Source of the DNA: Pictodentalium vernedei
Taxonomy: Eukaryota; Mollusca; Scaphopoda; Dentaliida; Dentaliidae
Direction of reading: 5' to 3'
DNA length: 64,000 bases
Assembly: GCA_031216915.1 (NCBI GenBank)
Contig: CM062290.1
Location: 386,986,718 to 387,050,717, forward strand
Position numbers and translations under genes: made by a program. The stretch's first letter is position 1. Each line of letters starts with the position of its first letter. Under the pieces are notes generated by a model. It ran no database searches and was not told where the DNA came from. It saw only the letters and a program-made list of their open reading frames with translations. Shown here in pieces: positions 43,811-53,480 of this stretch.

Positions 43811-44430
43811 ATGACACTGTAGCTCAACTTGACAAACTTGAACTTGGTAAGTTATAAATGAAATGGCAAAATTGAAGATCATTGGTACCAATGTTATTTG
43901 ATTAACATTCAACATAACAGCATTGTGTGTCAACAATGTCAGAGGAATCCATGCATTTTAAATGAAAACTGTAAGACTGGCTAAAGGAAGAATGTTGATA
44001 TGCAAATGCAGTATGTTCAGAGGTTATTGTAAATGGCAACTTTTTTCATAGAAATGAATGCTAATCAATAGCTCTTATCTGAAGGTCTTGCCTAATGAGC
44101 ACACCAAGTTCTAAGAATGTTGGCCGCGGCAACATTTTTTGACGGAAATGGAAGAAAATCGATAGCTCCCATCTAGAGGTCACACCAAACAAGCATGCCA
44201 GGTTTCAAAGCAATCCAATCATAAATGTGCCCAGTAGGGTGTGCCAAATAGAAATATTGAAGTCTGACTAAACTAAGTTCTAATAACGTTGGCCGTGGCA
44301 ACATTTTTTGACGGAAATGGAAGAAAATCGATAGCTCCCAAACAAGCATGCCAGGTTTCAAAGCTTGTCATGTTGAGCTAAAAATTATTCGATTCGAGAT
44401 TCGATTCGAATAAAAAATGTGCGACTCGCT
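43811..44430 (+). repeat. Two-unit tandem repeat; no gene
   Basis: 'gttggccg(c/t)ggcaacat' followed by 'gacggaaatggaagaaaatc' and 'aagcatgccaggtttcaaag' occurs twice, at about 44112-44212 and 44288-44364. The two starts lie about 170 bp apart. A 'gattcgagattcgattcg' scrap of repeat A closes it at 44390-44410. Confidence 0.65.
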
Positions 44431-44436
44431 GTATGG

Positions 44437-44859
44437 ATATCAATGCCCAAAGCAGCAGAGCCCGTCAGACAACTTCCAGACAACGAATACGTCCTGAAAA
44501 TTAAGTTCTTGTGAGAGTAGGGCGAATGGGACTGGGTGGTTGAAGACAAGTTAGACTCTGTAATGAAAGAAATGCGGAAAGGTAAGGGTGTCAATAAACT
44601 TACATAAAACACCACATTAGTCACACTAAATGGAATTGACAGCTCATACTACCAAAATGCCTACCCCAATACCACCGCGGTCTACGGGCTCTACCCTCTC
44701 AGGGACCCAGACCAGGAAAACCTAACGCCGTTGAAAGCTGTCGATCTGAATCGTGTCGCCCAAAGAGTGATTGGACACTTTGATGCCATCCTTAAAGGGC
44801 GGGGTCTCACCAAGCTGAGACGCCAGGGTCTCACCAAGCTAAGACGCCAGAAAATATAA
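44437..44859 (+). pseudogene. Unidentified protein-coding remnant
   Basis: One frame reads through 44437-44859 with only three stops near its start. Content: PVRQLPDNEYVLKIKFL, GEWDWVVEDKLDSVMKEMRK, TLNGIDSSYYQNAYPNTTAV, GLYPLRDPDQENLTPLKAVD, LNRVAQRVIGHFDAILKGRG. Composition and lack of low complexity look like real protein. A 24-bp tandem duplication at 44803-44850 duplicates GLTKLRRQ. The next 250 bp may continue it in other frames. I do not recognise the family. A mobile-element or viral protein are options. Confidence 0.5.
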
Positions 44860-45124
44860 AACTGGAGCCACAACTGAGAACGTGATGGGACTCGGAAGGA
44901 TCCTCAAGTGGCATATTATCTTGAAATGCATCGCAGGCGAGGATATCTACAAAAGCGGTAAATATGTGGGACACGCAAGCTACCCATACAGGTCCATAGA
45001 ACTCATCATCCAATAGATGACATCCACAATGGTCACGCCTTGCCCAAACACATTCCCAAAGGACAGCCTGGTTCAGATTTATGAGGGTGGTGTTTGGGAT
45101 GCCATAACAGAAGCTCGACAAGAT

Positions 45125-45599
45125 TTCAAGTCGTCAAAACATAGCATGTTCTAGTCATTGCTCGGCTATGTGGTTAAATGATAAATATATCACCAACTCT
45201 GCGCAATCAATTGAACTAGATTATTTTTGCCATGGTGATATTTTTATGTAGACCAAACATGCGTTGAACCTGAAAACTATAACAAAGAAACACACAGCTG
45301 AAACGCTACTATAAACATCATCGGTTGTTGTGCAAGTAGAACAATGAATGCGGATTATGTTATGCACAGCGCAAGCATGCAACTTGACGTCATGATCTTC
45401 CTTCATAAAAAAGTAATTCATAGACGCTGAATGGTTGTCAAAATATACGAGAACAAGTCACGAAAGAGACAAATATTGTAAGATAAATTGATTATTGCCC
45501 CCAAGTGGGTTTCCGAGATTGTTATTGAAGATTCGACCTCGCCTCGAGTCATATATCGGCTATCCCGTACGGACTCGACGATATGTGCCCCGAGACAAA
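45125..45599. other. No gene seen
   Basis: Only short overlapping frames (64-66 codons). Nothing matches the missing second half of the lectin domain described at 46.1 kb. Confidence 0.35.
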
Positions 45600-46062
45600 G
45601 TCTCGACTTCAATATACACAGAACGACAAGCGTGTGTGAATGGGTTCATCGATATGGCAGTTGTGCCATAGCGGAAGGATAGAACGAGGTGCCGCAGGCA
45701 TTGAGTTTTATCCGTTCGCCATGGCACAAGTGCCATATCGATGAACCCATTTACACACGCGTGCCATTCCGTGTTTATTACACGCCTTCACGTCTATAAA
45801 AAAATATTAGAACACTCAGCAATTCATTTGACAACTATCAAGAAAGAGAACACATGTTATCCCCGACCAAATTTGTTACTACTTCTTCCTCTGAGTTCCA
45901 ATATGTTCTATGTGCCTACTTGCACTTCTACTTCGCTTCTTTATAAAAAATATTCCGTGAAAGATTTCCGTTCCGCACATATGTGTGGAACGGATTTTCA
46001 TTTTCCGCGTGGTTTAGTGTTGCTGTAGATAAGGGATTTCATAGAACAGGCGTGTAATAAAC
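45600..46062 (-). repeat. Fold-back family M, copy with both arms
   Basis: 'gtgtgtgaatgggttcatcg' and 'gatatggcagttgtgccat' at 45630-45670 are answered by 'catatcgatgaacccattta' at 45736. A long right part matches 8060-8430. A single degraded arm of hairpin N is at 45894-45925. Confidence 0.8.
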
Positions 46063-46115
46063 TTTAGTACAACATCTCCAAAACCCACATATGGTAATTA
46101 ACGTATATCTATTAC

Positions 46116-46331
46116 CATCAGGTGGTGCATTCAGCTTTTTCAAAGCATCAGTAATATGTAATCTTGTGCTTTTGTTCTCGATTAGTACGAGATGTCCCCC
46201 ATCTTCATTGCATTTGTTCTTGGCATCCTGTTGTGTTGGCGTTGTAGTCAAGCTGTATCTCAAACAAAGTGTCATGTCGGAGTAATTCCAGAGTTTATAA
46301 CCCTTGTCTGGGGGGCATGTATTCCTTGGTG
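46116..46331 (-). CDS. C-type lectin-like domain exon (N-terminal half)
   Basis: On the minus strand an acceptor 'catttgttttcag' ends at 46332, and a donor 'gtaata' starts at 46115, giving a 216-bp exon, phase 1 at both ends. It encodes CPPDKGYKLW, then CLRYSL, AKNKCNEDGGHLVLIENKS and HITDALKKL. This is the first half of a C-type lectin fold (C-x-GY-LW, then A-x-x-C-x-x-x-GGHLV-x-I). The second half, with the W-N-D and last cysteines, was not found. The next thing downstream is a family M repeat. It may be a live gene with a long intron, or a fragment. Lectin domains of this kind bind sugars or proteins outside the cell. Calcium ligands lie in the missing part. Confidence 0.7.
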
Positions 46332-46399
46332 CTGAAAACAAATGCACTGTAAATAATACATGAACGTCTGAGAAAATGCATTGTAATTCATCAGTTAAA

Positions 46400-47420
46400 T
46401 TTGACCTACCTCATTCTTCTTTCTAAACCCTTAATTTGATTGGCTGAGAGCCGGTTGGCTTCGTACTCTAATCTCAGGTAAATTCGCTCTACCGTACTCT
46501 AATTGCCGGAAGCGGGTCAATTAGAACATGTCTGTATCCACGCTACGCGCGAGCAATGACGCTAAGCCGCTCCTATCACATATAAAACACACCCCTGAGT
46601 TGTTTTCTGTAAATTCGATCATGGAGTTTAGACCGAGATCGAACATGACATTTTTAAGGACTATGTCACCACAAATTTCATCCAAAATGCACAGTGCAAA
46701 AACACAATTGAAACATTTCGGATGTTGATGTTTCATATCTGTTGGATCACGGCTATTTGATTAAAATATCAATGATAAATGAAAAGAACAAAAAGTGATT
46801 TTGAAGTGAAAAAAATGACTTTTAATTATTGAATTTTAAAAAAAAAACAGTTACAGCTGTATACGTGGGAAATATCACTAAAATAGTTAAACCAAAATAT
46901 TAAGTGAACATCCATCTAGTGGCAATTACCAACCAAATAATTTTAAAAAGTATCTAAATAATTTTAAAAATGAAAAGATCAAATTATTTGTTTTGTTTCA
47001 CTGTCAACAAATGCCCAAAGCAGAACCTCCAAAATGCCAAAAAAAGAGAAAAGGAATTGGTATAGTTCTGATTGAAATGCAGAGTTTTTTGAGAATATTT
47101 TGTTTAATTCATACATGTAGGTAGAAGGGGAAGAGAGAACATTCAATAAGAGAAAAACTTGTCATGAATGTAACTGTTAATATGAACTTCACTTGTTAGT
47201 TCTAAATCAGTTAACTTTTGAAAAAAAAACAAAAACCCAAATAACCAATTTTGCATGAGTGGTACTGAGTGTAAGGTGAAAAAAAGCATTCAACCTCTGT
47301 TGAATAATCAAATTGTCTCATGTTTGGAAGGAAAACTCCTTGCCAGTACTGAGCATCAAAATCTATCGAAATGTGACACAGAATAGGTCATGAATTATTG
47401 CGAATCAATGCAACATTGAC
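46400..47420. other. Within the putative lectin intron; no exon seen
   Basis: AT-rich. A TATAAAA-like box at 46580 is followed by a 35-codon frame from ATG at 46621, too short to call. The overlapping minus frame 46521-46736 is also unassigned. Confidence 0.35.
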
Positions 47421-47424
47421 AAAT

Positions 47425-47492
47425 CGTCCCCTGAGTTCCAATGTGTTCTCTGTGTCAGTAGGTACAGAGAACACATTGGAACTCAGGGGACG
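47425..47492. repeat. Hairpin N copy 4
   Basis: 'cgtcccctgagttccaatgt' at the left and its complement ending 'aggggacg' at the right, loop 'agta'. Best preserved member. Two mismatches at most between the arms. Confidence 0.92.
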
Positions 47493-47639
47493 AAATGATA
47501 AAAGATTTTAAAGGCAGTCCCAAACGGGTCTGGCATTCCAGAAAATCAAGGAGTGCAAAAAATTGCCCTCCTCAATTTTTCAAAGGCGCTCAGTAGGCGT
47601 GCAGCACTCCTGCACTCCTAAAGAATGCCAGGCCTGTAT

Positions 47640-47730
47640 ACGTTATTGTGGTGAACTCACGATAACATGGTCTGAGGTTTGCGGGCTTTGCCGCAAACCT
47701 CGGCCCATGTTACCGTCAATTCATCATAAT
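47640..47730. repeat. Hairpin family Q, copy 2
   Basis: 'ttattgtggtgaactcacga', 'taacatggtctgaggtttgc' and their complements 'gcaaacctcggcccatgtta' and 'cgtcaattcatcataataa' form arms of about 40 bases around 'gggctttgcc'. Same sequence family as 19255-19400. Confidence 0.85.
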
Positions 47731-47989
47731 AACTTACAATGCGTTTGGAAGGTGAGATCCCTCTACAATAAAAAGCAATCGGGACAAGAGAGATTGGCAC
47801 AAGTGATGATGGAAGAATACGAATTTAGGTTGTATTGGTTTTTGCCTTCTGAAACAGGAGCCGATTGTGTTGTTGGGTTATTTTGGGCTCATTGTTCAAT
47901 ATATTACATGCTTCGATCCATGGATTTCATGACTGGCTGGCGGTTTCAAGCTAATGTATCCAAGCTTTGTTTCCATCAAGGGAGGTAAG

Positions 47990-48105
47990 CCTAGGGCCCG
48001 GCGAATCACGATGATTCGAATCGAATCTCGAATCGAATCTCGAATCGAATCAAGCAAAACATTCGAAACCGATTCGAATCTCGAATCGAATCCACTTTTC
48101 AATTG
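47990..48105 (+). repeat. End fragment of repeat A
   Basis: 'ctagggcccggcgaatcac' leads into five 'gaatcgaatc' units, the same opening as 2865-2950. Two short ORFs here are products of the pentamer-like repeat. Confidence 0.65.
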
Positions 48106-48621
48106 CTACGATCTACGTCCTGCTGGTGTTTTCTATATTCGTCGTGAACCCAATATCAACGGGCGTAGTGGACAATTAGAAAATGTTGTCAACGAAAAGG
48201 CCATTTATCGAACTTTGAGTGCAACAAGGCGCCATATGTAATGCTGGAGTATTACAGATGGATCATCAGTGGACAAAACAGACGACACATTGTGCAAACA
48301 ACTCCCAACGCAATCCCCGCTATCACTTCAAATGTCATTTTTATGAATTTTTCGACTGAATTTGGCAACCACGTTAGACGGGATACGTTCAATCTTATTC
48401 ATTAGAAAATTGGAGGTTGAGATTTTAACTTAACCCTTTGAACCCGAGCGCCCCTTTTTCGACCAAGCAACATGATACGTCATAACGCTATTAAATAGGA
48501 TGGCTGTTCAATAAAACATTCCTCCAAAAACAAACTGCGGGTACTGCAATTCAAAGGCTTCATATTATTTCGATGCCCTCCATGTTATCTTCGATGTAAA
48601 AGTATTTAATCTATGGGGATG

Positions 48622-48690
48622 TGCCTCGTTACAATTTATGGGAGAGTGCCTATATGCCTATAGGCACTCTCCCATAAATTGTAACAAGGC
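48622..48690. repeat. Hairpin of repeat L, near-perfect
   Basis: 'gttacaatttatgggagagt' and 'actctcccataaattgtaac' arms extend to 'gcctc'/'aaggc' outside and 'gcctata'/'tataggc' inside, 32 bases each with one mismatch and a loop of 4-5 bases. Confidence 0.93.
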
Positions 48691-48860
48691 AAACATATTG
48701 GAGACACACTAAATAAATATGCATGAATTAATGAGTTTGTTCTAATATTGGAAGATCCTCAAAGGCAATAAAAATGTCAAATGAGGGGGTTCAAATTTAA
48801 TGAGAAATTGCCTGAGAATCAGAACACATTTTTTCAGCCTAAACGTATCTGTGCAGACAG

Positions 48861-49221
48861 ATATTTATTTATTTATTGGTGTTTAAGGTCACATATTGCT
48901 GCACAATGGCTAACCATGACCCTGACAGTTTTACGGGTGGACCCGGAGAGAACCACCGAGCAACGTCGAGCAACTGTCTGCTCCCCAACATACCAACTCC
49001 ACACAAGCTGGGTTAGCATTGGCTGAAGACAGACAGGTGCACCATCGACGTGCAGTACGCCTTAGTACACGACGTCACCGTGCCCACGTGGGCAATGGGG
49101 GTGAAGTGTCTTGCCTAAGGACACAACGTAGTTGCCGCAGGTGGGATTCGAACCGAGGACCTCTCGGCTTGCAGTCTGCACCTCTACCAACTGAGCCACC
49201 GCCCCCCCCCCCCCCCCCCCG
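48861..49221 (-). mobile_element. Full-length SINE in the lectin intron
   Basis: On the minus strand the head reads 'ggtggctcagttggtagagg' (A box region) and 'cggttcgaatccc' (B box), like the 16-kb copy. The body and AATA tail follow. A C19 run at 49202-49220 lies at the 5' end of the SINE. No clear target duplication seen. Confidence 0.88.
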
Positions 49222-49294
49222 CGCAGTCAAACGTGAGTTAATATTCAGATAAGAGTTACTGACTGCAAAAGATAACACAAAAAAAAAATGTTAC

Positions 49295-49406
49295 CTATGA
49301 CATCATAGCATCCTCCTTTCTTATTCTGTACTGTTGGTATATTTATTTGCGTCTCTTTGTCACAGGAAGGTGGCGTGCCGGTATTCGTCGTTTTGCCAGG
49401 ATAATT
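49295..49406 (-). CDS. Putative lectin-gene exon
   Basis: Minus strand, acceptor 'atattcatttcag' ending at 49407, donor 'gtaaca' at 49294. The 112 bp are open from phase 0 to phase 1: NYPGKTTNTGTPPSCDKETQ and then INIPTVQNKKGGCYDVI. Its end phase fits the start phase of the lectin exon at 46331, which is the main support. A T/P/N-rich short segment like a stalk or linker. Not recognised by itself. Confidence 0.45.
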
Positions 49407-49718
49407 CTGAAATGAATATTACAAACAAAAAAAAACATAACCAGCCAAAGAAAATTAATCTTTTGATTCTCAGGCATCACCGCATTCGTTTTTTCGGCCC
49501 GCGTTCATTATATTTATTTTGGAGGCAAAATTCAAAATGTATAAAACTATCATAGGCTGTGATTTTTGGGTATCGCAATATGTCGTATACATTGATACAG
49601 TAGTGTTATTCTCTTCGCGAAATGCGACACGATTCTCATATGTATGTACAAAATAAATATATATTTAAATAGTTGAGAGCTAGATTAGTTTTAGTGGTCT
49701 AAATTTGTTCATCCCAAA

Positions 49719-49786
49719 ATTGTTTTATTACAAATTATTGGAGAGTGCCAACGGGCACTCTCCAATAATTTGTAATAGAACAAATT
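49719..49786. repeat. Hairpin related to repeat L
   Basis: 'ttattacaaattattggaga' and 'tctccaataatttgtaataga' arms, loop 'aacg' between 'gtgcc' and 'ggcac'. The inner arm 'ggagagtgcc' is shared with the 48.6-kb hairpin, the outer part differs. Confidence 0.9.
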
Positions 49787-49809
49787 TGTATAAACAAACT
49801 ATTACTTAC

Positions 49810-49863
49810 GTTTGACTGAAACATGGGTAAGGAATATGTTGGTTTTTGCACTGGAACTCTCAT
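49810..49863 (-). CDS. Possible further upstream lectin-gene exon
   Basis: A strong donor 'gtaagt' at 49809 follows an open stretch MRVPVQKPTYSLPMFQSN from ATG at 49863, ending in phase 0, which fits the next exon. There is no signal peptide and no good branch site or acceptor just upstream. The left limit is therefore uncertain and it may be an internal exon or chance. Confidence 0.25.
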
Positions 49864-50099
49864 TTTTTGAAAGGTCTGATTCTAGCTTCTAGTACTCAAC
49901 CAGTTAAAAAAAACTCCTTATTATTTTTAATCTCCATTTTTGTTGTTCTATATTGATTTTGTGTTGTATGATCACTGTTACAAAAAAAAACTATCAGTGA
50001 AATCAACATGGAAGCTCTAATATTTAATTTTAGGCTCTCACAACTGGATTTTAGGCATGAACGACCATTCCGCCAGGAATAAAGCATAAAAATAAAAAC

Positions 50100-51800
50100 T
50101 GCCCTCCCTCATTCGTTTTAAAAAGAATTGCCTGAGAATCAATTGTTTAATTTTGTTTGGTCCAAACTAGTGTGTTTTTTTCTAAAAATATATGTCTATA
50201 TTCGAAAAAAACCCAATTTTTTTCAAATGTGTTGGGTCAAGAAGATGCATGGGCGTGAAGTGAAGAATATTTATCTGAATTAATGTCCACATGAAACACT
50301 CTCTCCAAGCCATTTATGAGTGAGTATACCTGCGAAAACTCTCACCAATCAACAGAATTAGTGGAAGATCTGTTGAGACCGAGTGGTATGCGTGTACAAA
50401 GCTGTTCAATCCAAAATGTTTCTCTGGAACTCCGGTTATAGTTTACTACAGTCGGGTTGACACTGTTACCGTTGTAACAAATTTAGTAAGCTTTTATTTT
50501 TTATTGCACGTCTGTTCTATGAAATTCCCATCTACAGCAACACTAAACCATGCAGAAATTAAAATCTGTTCCACACACATGTGCTGAACGGAAAGAGTTG
50601 ACCGATTATTTTTGGATGATCATGTCGTCTGTCAGAACTTAACATAACTCCGCCTACTTGGAATTTTTGCTTGATCAACAACCACGGAAGTCGTGCAGTT
50701 TAAACGAAGCGATTGCGTTCTAATAAACTATCGCAAAGACAATAGTAGTAGGATAGGGATGAAACGTGCCATATTGGTTTCTACGATAAGTATCCTTAAA
50801 AATAAGTATCTTCCAGTAGGTATCCTCCAGTAGTACATCACCGTGTCATAAGTATCCTCCGATACCCGTGTGAGCCTATGTGGTGTGCGCATATTGTGCA
50901 TTATCACATAAACACATATCGGCACATCATATGTGGCACCCCACTTCCAGCACCCCTTTTTGAAAAACGACTGACCTTCGGCCCCCTTTTTGGTCATATT
51001 TGCCAATGTGCTGCATGTGATGTGTACGCTAGAACGTAAATATATTTATAACGTAGCTTCTAGATATATAGGTAGAAATCGAGGATTTAGTTGAAATCCG
51101 AGCCAAATAAAACTGGGACAAAAGCCCATTCTGGGATGTCGCCAAGTCCGTTTCGGTAGGTGATTTGGAGGGTTTGTCGGGTTTATTTGGGTAATTTTAT
51201 TGAGAATTTGGGGGAAATCAGAATTAGAAAACTACTCTTATTCAAACGAACATGCCCTTCGAACATATCCCTGTCCTATAAGAAGGTTTGGAGTCACATA
51301 GCAACTACGTGCTACCATAGAAACCAAGAGGGCGGCCTCCAGTATACAAAATGGCCGACGGAAACACGTATCACGCTAACAACACGCGCCTCACATGCGC
51401 ACTAAGACCACGTATCACTATTGCGAAGACATCACAAGATAGCCGCTCACGTGGGCTGCCTTGACAGCTAAACATGACGTCACTTGGTCACGTGACCATG
51501 ACGTCACATGAGATCCAGCCAATATGGCAAGTTTCATCTCTCTCTTACTACTGACAATAAACTAAACAGAAACATGTTTGTGTATAGAATTACTTCTGAA
51601 GTTTAGAAGGGCGAGTTCAAACCAATCATTATTAGCCGTATAATAACAAACTGAATAGAGCTTGCTCAAATATGCATGTACTACGATAGTACAAACATAC
51701 GTATATAACATGTTTGGCCTATTTATAAATCTGCCCACGGAAATTTCCCCAAAATCGTACATGTATTTGTAAACATTAGCAGACGATTGATTACCCGAAA
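50100..51800. other. Repeat scraps, no gene seen
   Basis: 50497-50602 is a family M fragment ('cctgttctatgaaat'-type start, 'gtgctgaacggaaag' end). 50770-50890 is the 'tatcctcc' block of repeat F. 51285-51500 is repeat P inverted relative to 31900-32100. The 92-codon minus frame at 50728-51006 covers the repeat F block and is not a gene. Confidence 0.55.
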
Positions 51801-51827
51801 CTGAACAGATTGCGAAATAATTTATTG

Positions 51828-52062
51828 ATAGTTGTCAAATGAATTGCTGAGTGGCCCTCTAATAATTGTTTTTATAGACGTGAAGGGGTGTAATAAACAC
51901 AGAACGACACGCGTGTGTGGATGGATTAATCGATACGGCACTTGTCCCATCTCGGAAGTATAAAACTCAAGGCCTGCAGCCTCTCGTTTTATCCTTCCGC
52001 GCTGGCACTCGTTCCCTGTCGATTACACCATTCACATACGCGTCACGGCGTTCTGTGTATAT
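51828..52062 (+). repeat. Fold-back family M copy
   Basis: 'gttgtcaaatgaattgctga', 'gacgtgaaggggtgtaataa' and 'agaacgacacgcgtgtgtgg' lead to an inverted return with 'ccttccgcgctggcac' and 'ttcacatacgcg'. Confidence 0.75.
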
Positions 52063-52409
52063 ATGAGAACTCACTCTGGTAAAAGAGTTAAGTTCATGCA
52101 TATTTACATACATATTTGAATCAGAACTTCCACTGGCAACGAATGGTGAGTTCGAGCGATTTGACTTTCTCACTTTTTGAAAGTGTATCTTCCGCAGGTG
52201 GAAGCGAGTGAAGATATGGCTCCCGTAGCTGTCACGGTTAAAGGTGTTATTGCATCATGCAACGAAGTTGGAATGAGTTATTGAAATCGTCAGCCTTTTT
52301 TCTTATTTACCGAATCACGGTCACAGTGTTTATGATGCTAATGTCTCCTTTACTTCCCAAAATTCCAACTGAGTTTCCCCACTCATTCCAACTGAGTTTG
52401 ACCCACTCA

Positions 52410-53480
52410 CAAATGATTCCCCCATCCTCAACGAGTGATCAGTTATCTCTAAACGAGTGATCAATGATCACTAAACGAGTGATCAATGATCACTAAACAA
52501 GTGATCGATGATCTCTAAACGAGTAATCAATGATCACTAAATGAGTGATCAATGATTACTCACAACTCCTCACAAACTTGAGGAGTGCCTCACAACCCCT
52601 CACAAACAGTGAGAAATTTCTCACAACTCCTCACAAACGGTGGAGAGTGCCTCACAACCCCTCACAAACAATAAGAAGCCACCCTCAAATGATTCCTCCC
52701 ATCCTCAAACATGGGAACCGGATACTTCAAACAAAGTGTATCTAATGGACTGGGGTGGGGAATGAGGTGAATTAACCTCTCTCTCATAGCCATCCCATAA
52801 TTCATCTTTTCGTCATCATGCATTTAAAAAATGTTGTCGGAGGGCTTGCGTCAGTTATTAATTTACATTTATACTGTTGAGATATGCCAGGACTGAACAT
52901 GCACTGGGAGGTGTTATCAATTTCGTAACATGAGCATATGCTTTATTTAACTAGGGCTATGCAAAGCGTGGGCCACTGTCCCGGAATGGTATGTTCGAGG
53001 TAGCCTTAATGGTATTGCGGGACAGAAAAGTTTCTCAGCAGAAAAAGCTTTATGAGGGAATGATGTACTGTGGGATAGCTATCAGAGAGGTTAGTTAACC
53101 TCATCCCCCCCCCCCCCCCCGCCCCAGTTCAGTAAATACACTATGATTGGAGTGTCAGATTTTCTTGAATGCGGGTGGGAGGAATCATTTGGGAGGAACG
53201 CCTCGTTATTTGTGAGGGGTTGTGGGGGAAATCCTCATTGTTTGTGAGGTGTTGTAAGGACCCCCTCGTTGTTTCTGAGGCGTTGTGGGGATCTCCTCAT
53301 TGTGAGGCGTTTTGAGGAATTTCACATTGTTTGTGAGGAGTTTGAGGGACACGTTTGATCACAGATTTCAGAAAAAATTATAATTTATTGACGAAGAATT
53401 TTATCATTTGACCATCGATTTCACATCAATTTGTAATTTAGTAATCAGTTTAATTCGTTTTTGATCTCCGGTTACCATCG
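52410..53480. repeat. Long fold-back structure
   Basis: Left arm (52410-52710) has 'aaacgagtgatcaatgatca' units and 'cctcacaacccctcacaaac' units. The right arm (53160-53345) has 'gtttgtgaggtgttg' and 'gtgaggggttgtggg' units in the opposite sense. 'aaatgattcccccatcc' near the outer left is answered by 'gggaggaatcatttggg'. The two arms are imperfect and made of short tandem units, and enclose about 450 bp that hold the MITE-like element below. Confidence 0.75.
52764..53103. mobile_element. MITE-like element inside the fold-back
   Basis: Inverted ends: 'atgaggtgaattaacctctc' followed by 'tcatagccatccca' on the left, and 'tgggatagctatcagagagg' followed by 'ttagttaacctcat' on the right. TTAA occurs at both ends, but the exact insertion boundary is not settled. 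Confidence 0.65.

Noticed and set aside
46580-46728. TATA-like box followed by a 35-codon ORF
   Set aside because: Too short, and the opposite strand is equally open. Composition alone cannot support a gene.
50728-51006. 92-codon minus ORF
   Set aside because: Covers the 'tatcctcc' block of repeat F, which is non-coding in its other copies.
52199-52283. Possible plus-strand exon after 'gtatcttccgcag'
   Set aside because: One acceptor-like site and 28 open codons to a stop, with no partner exon found.
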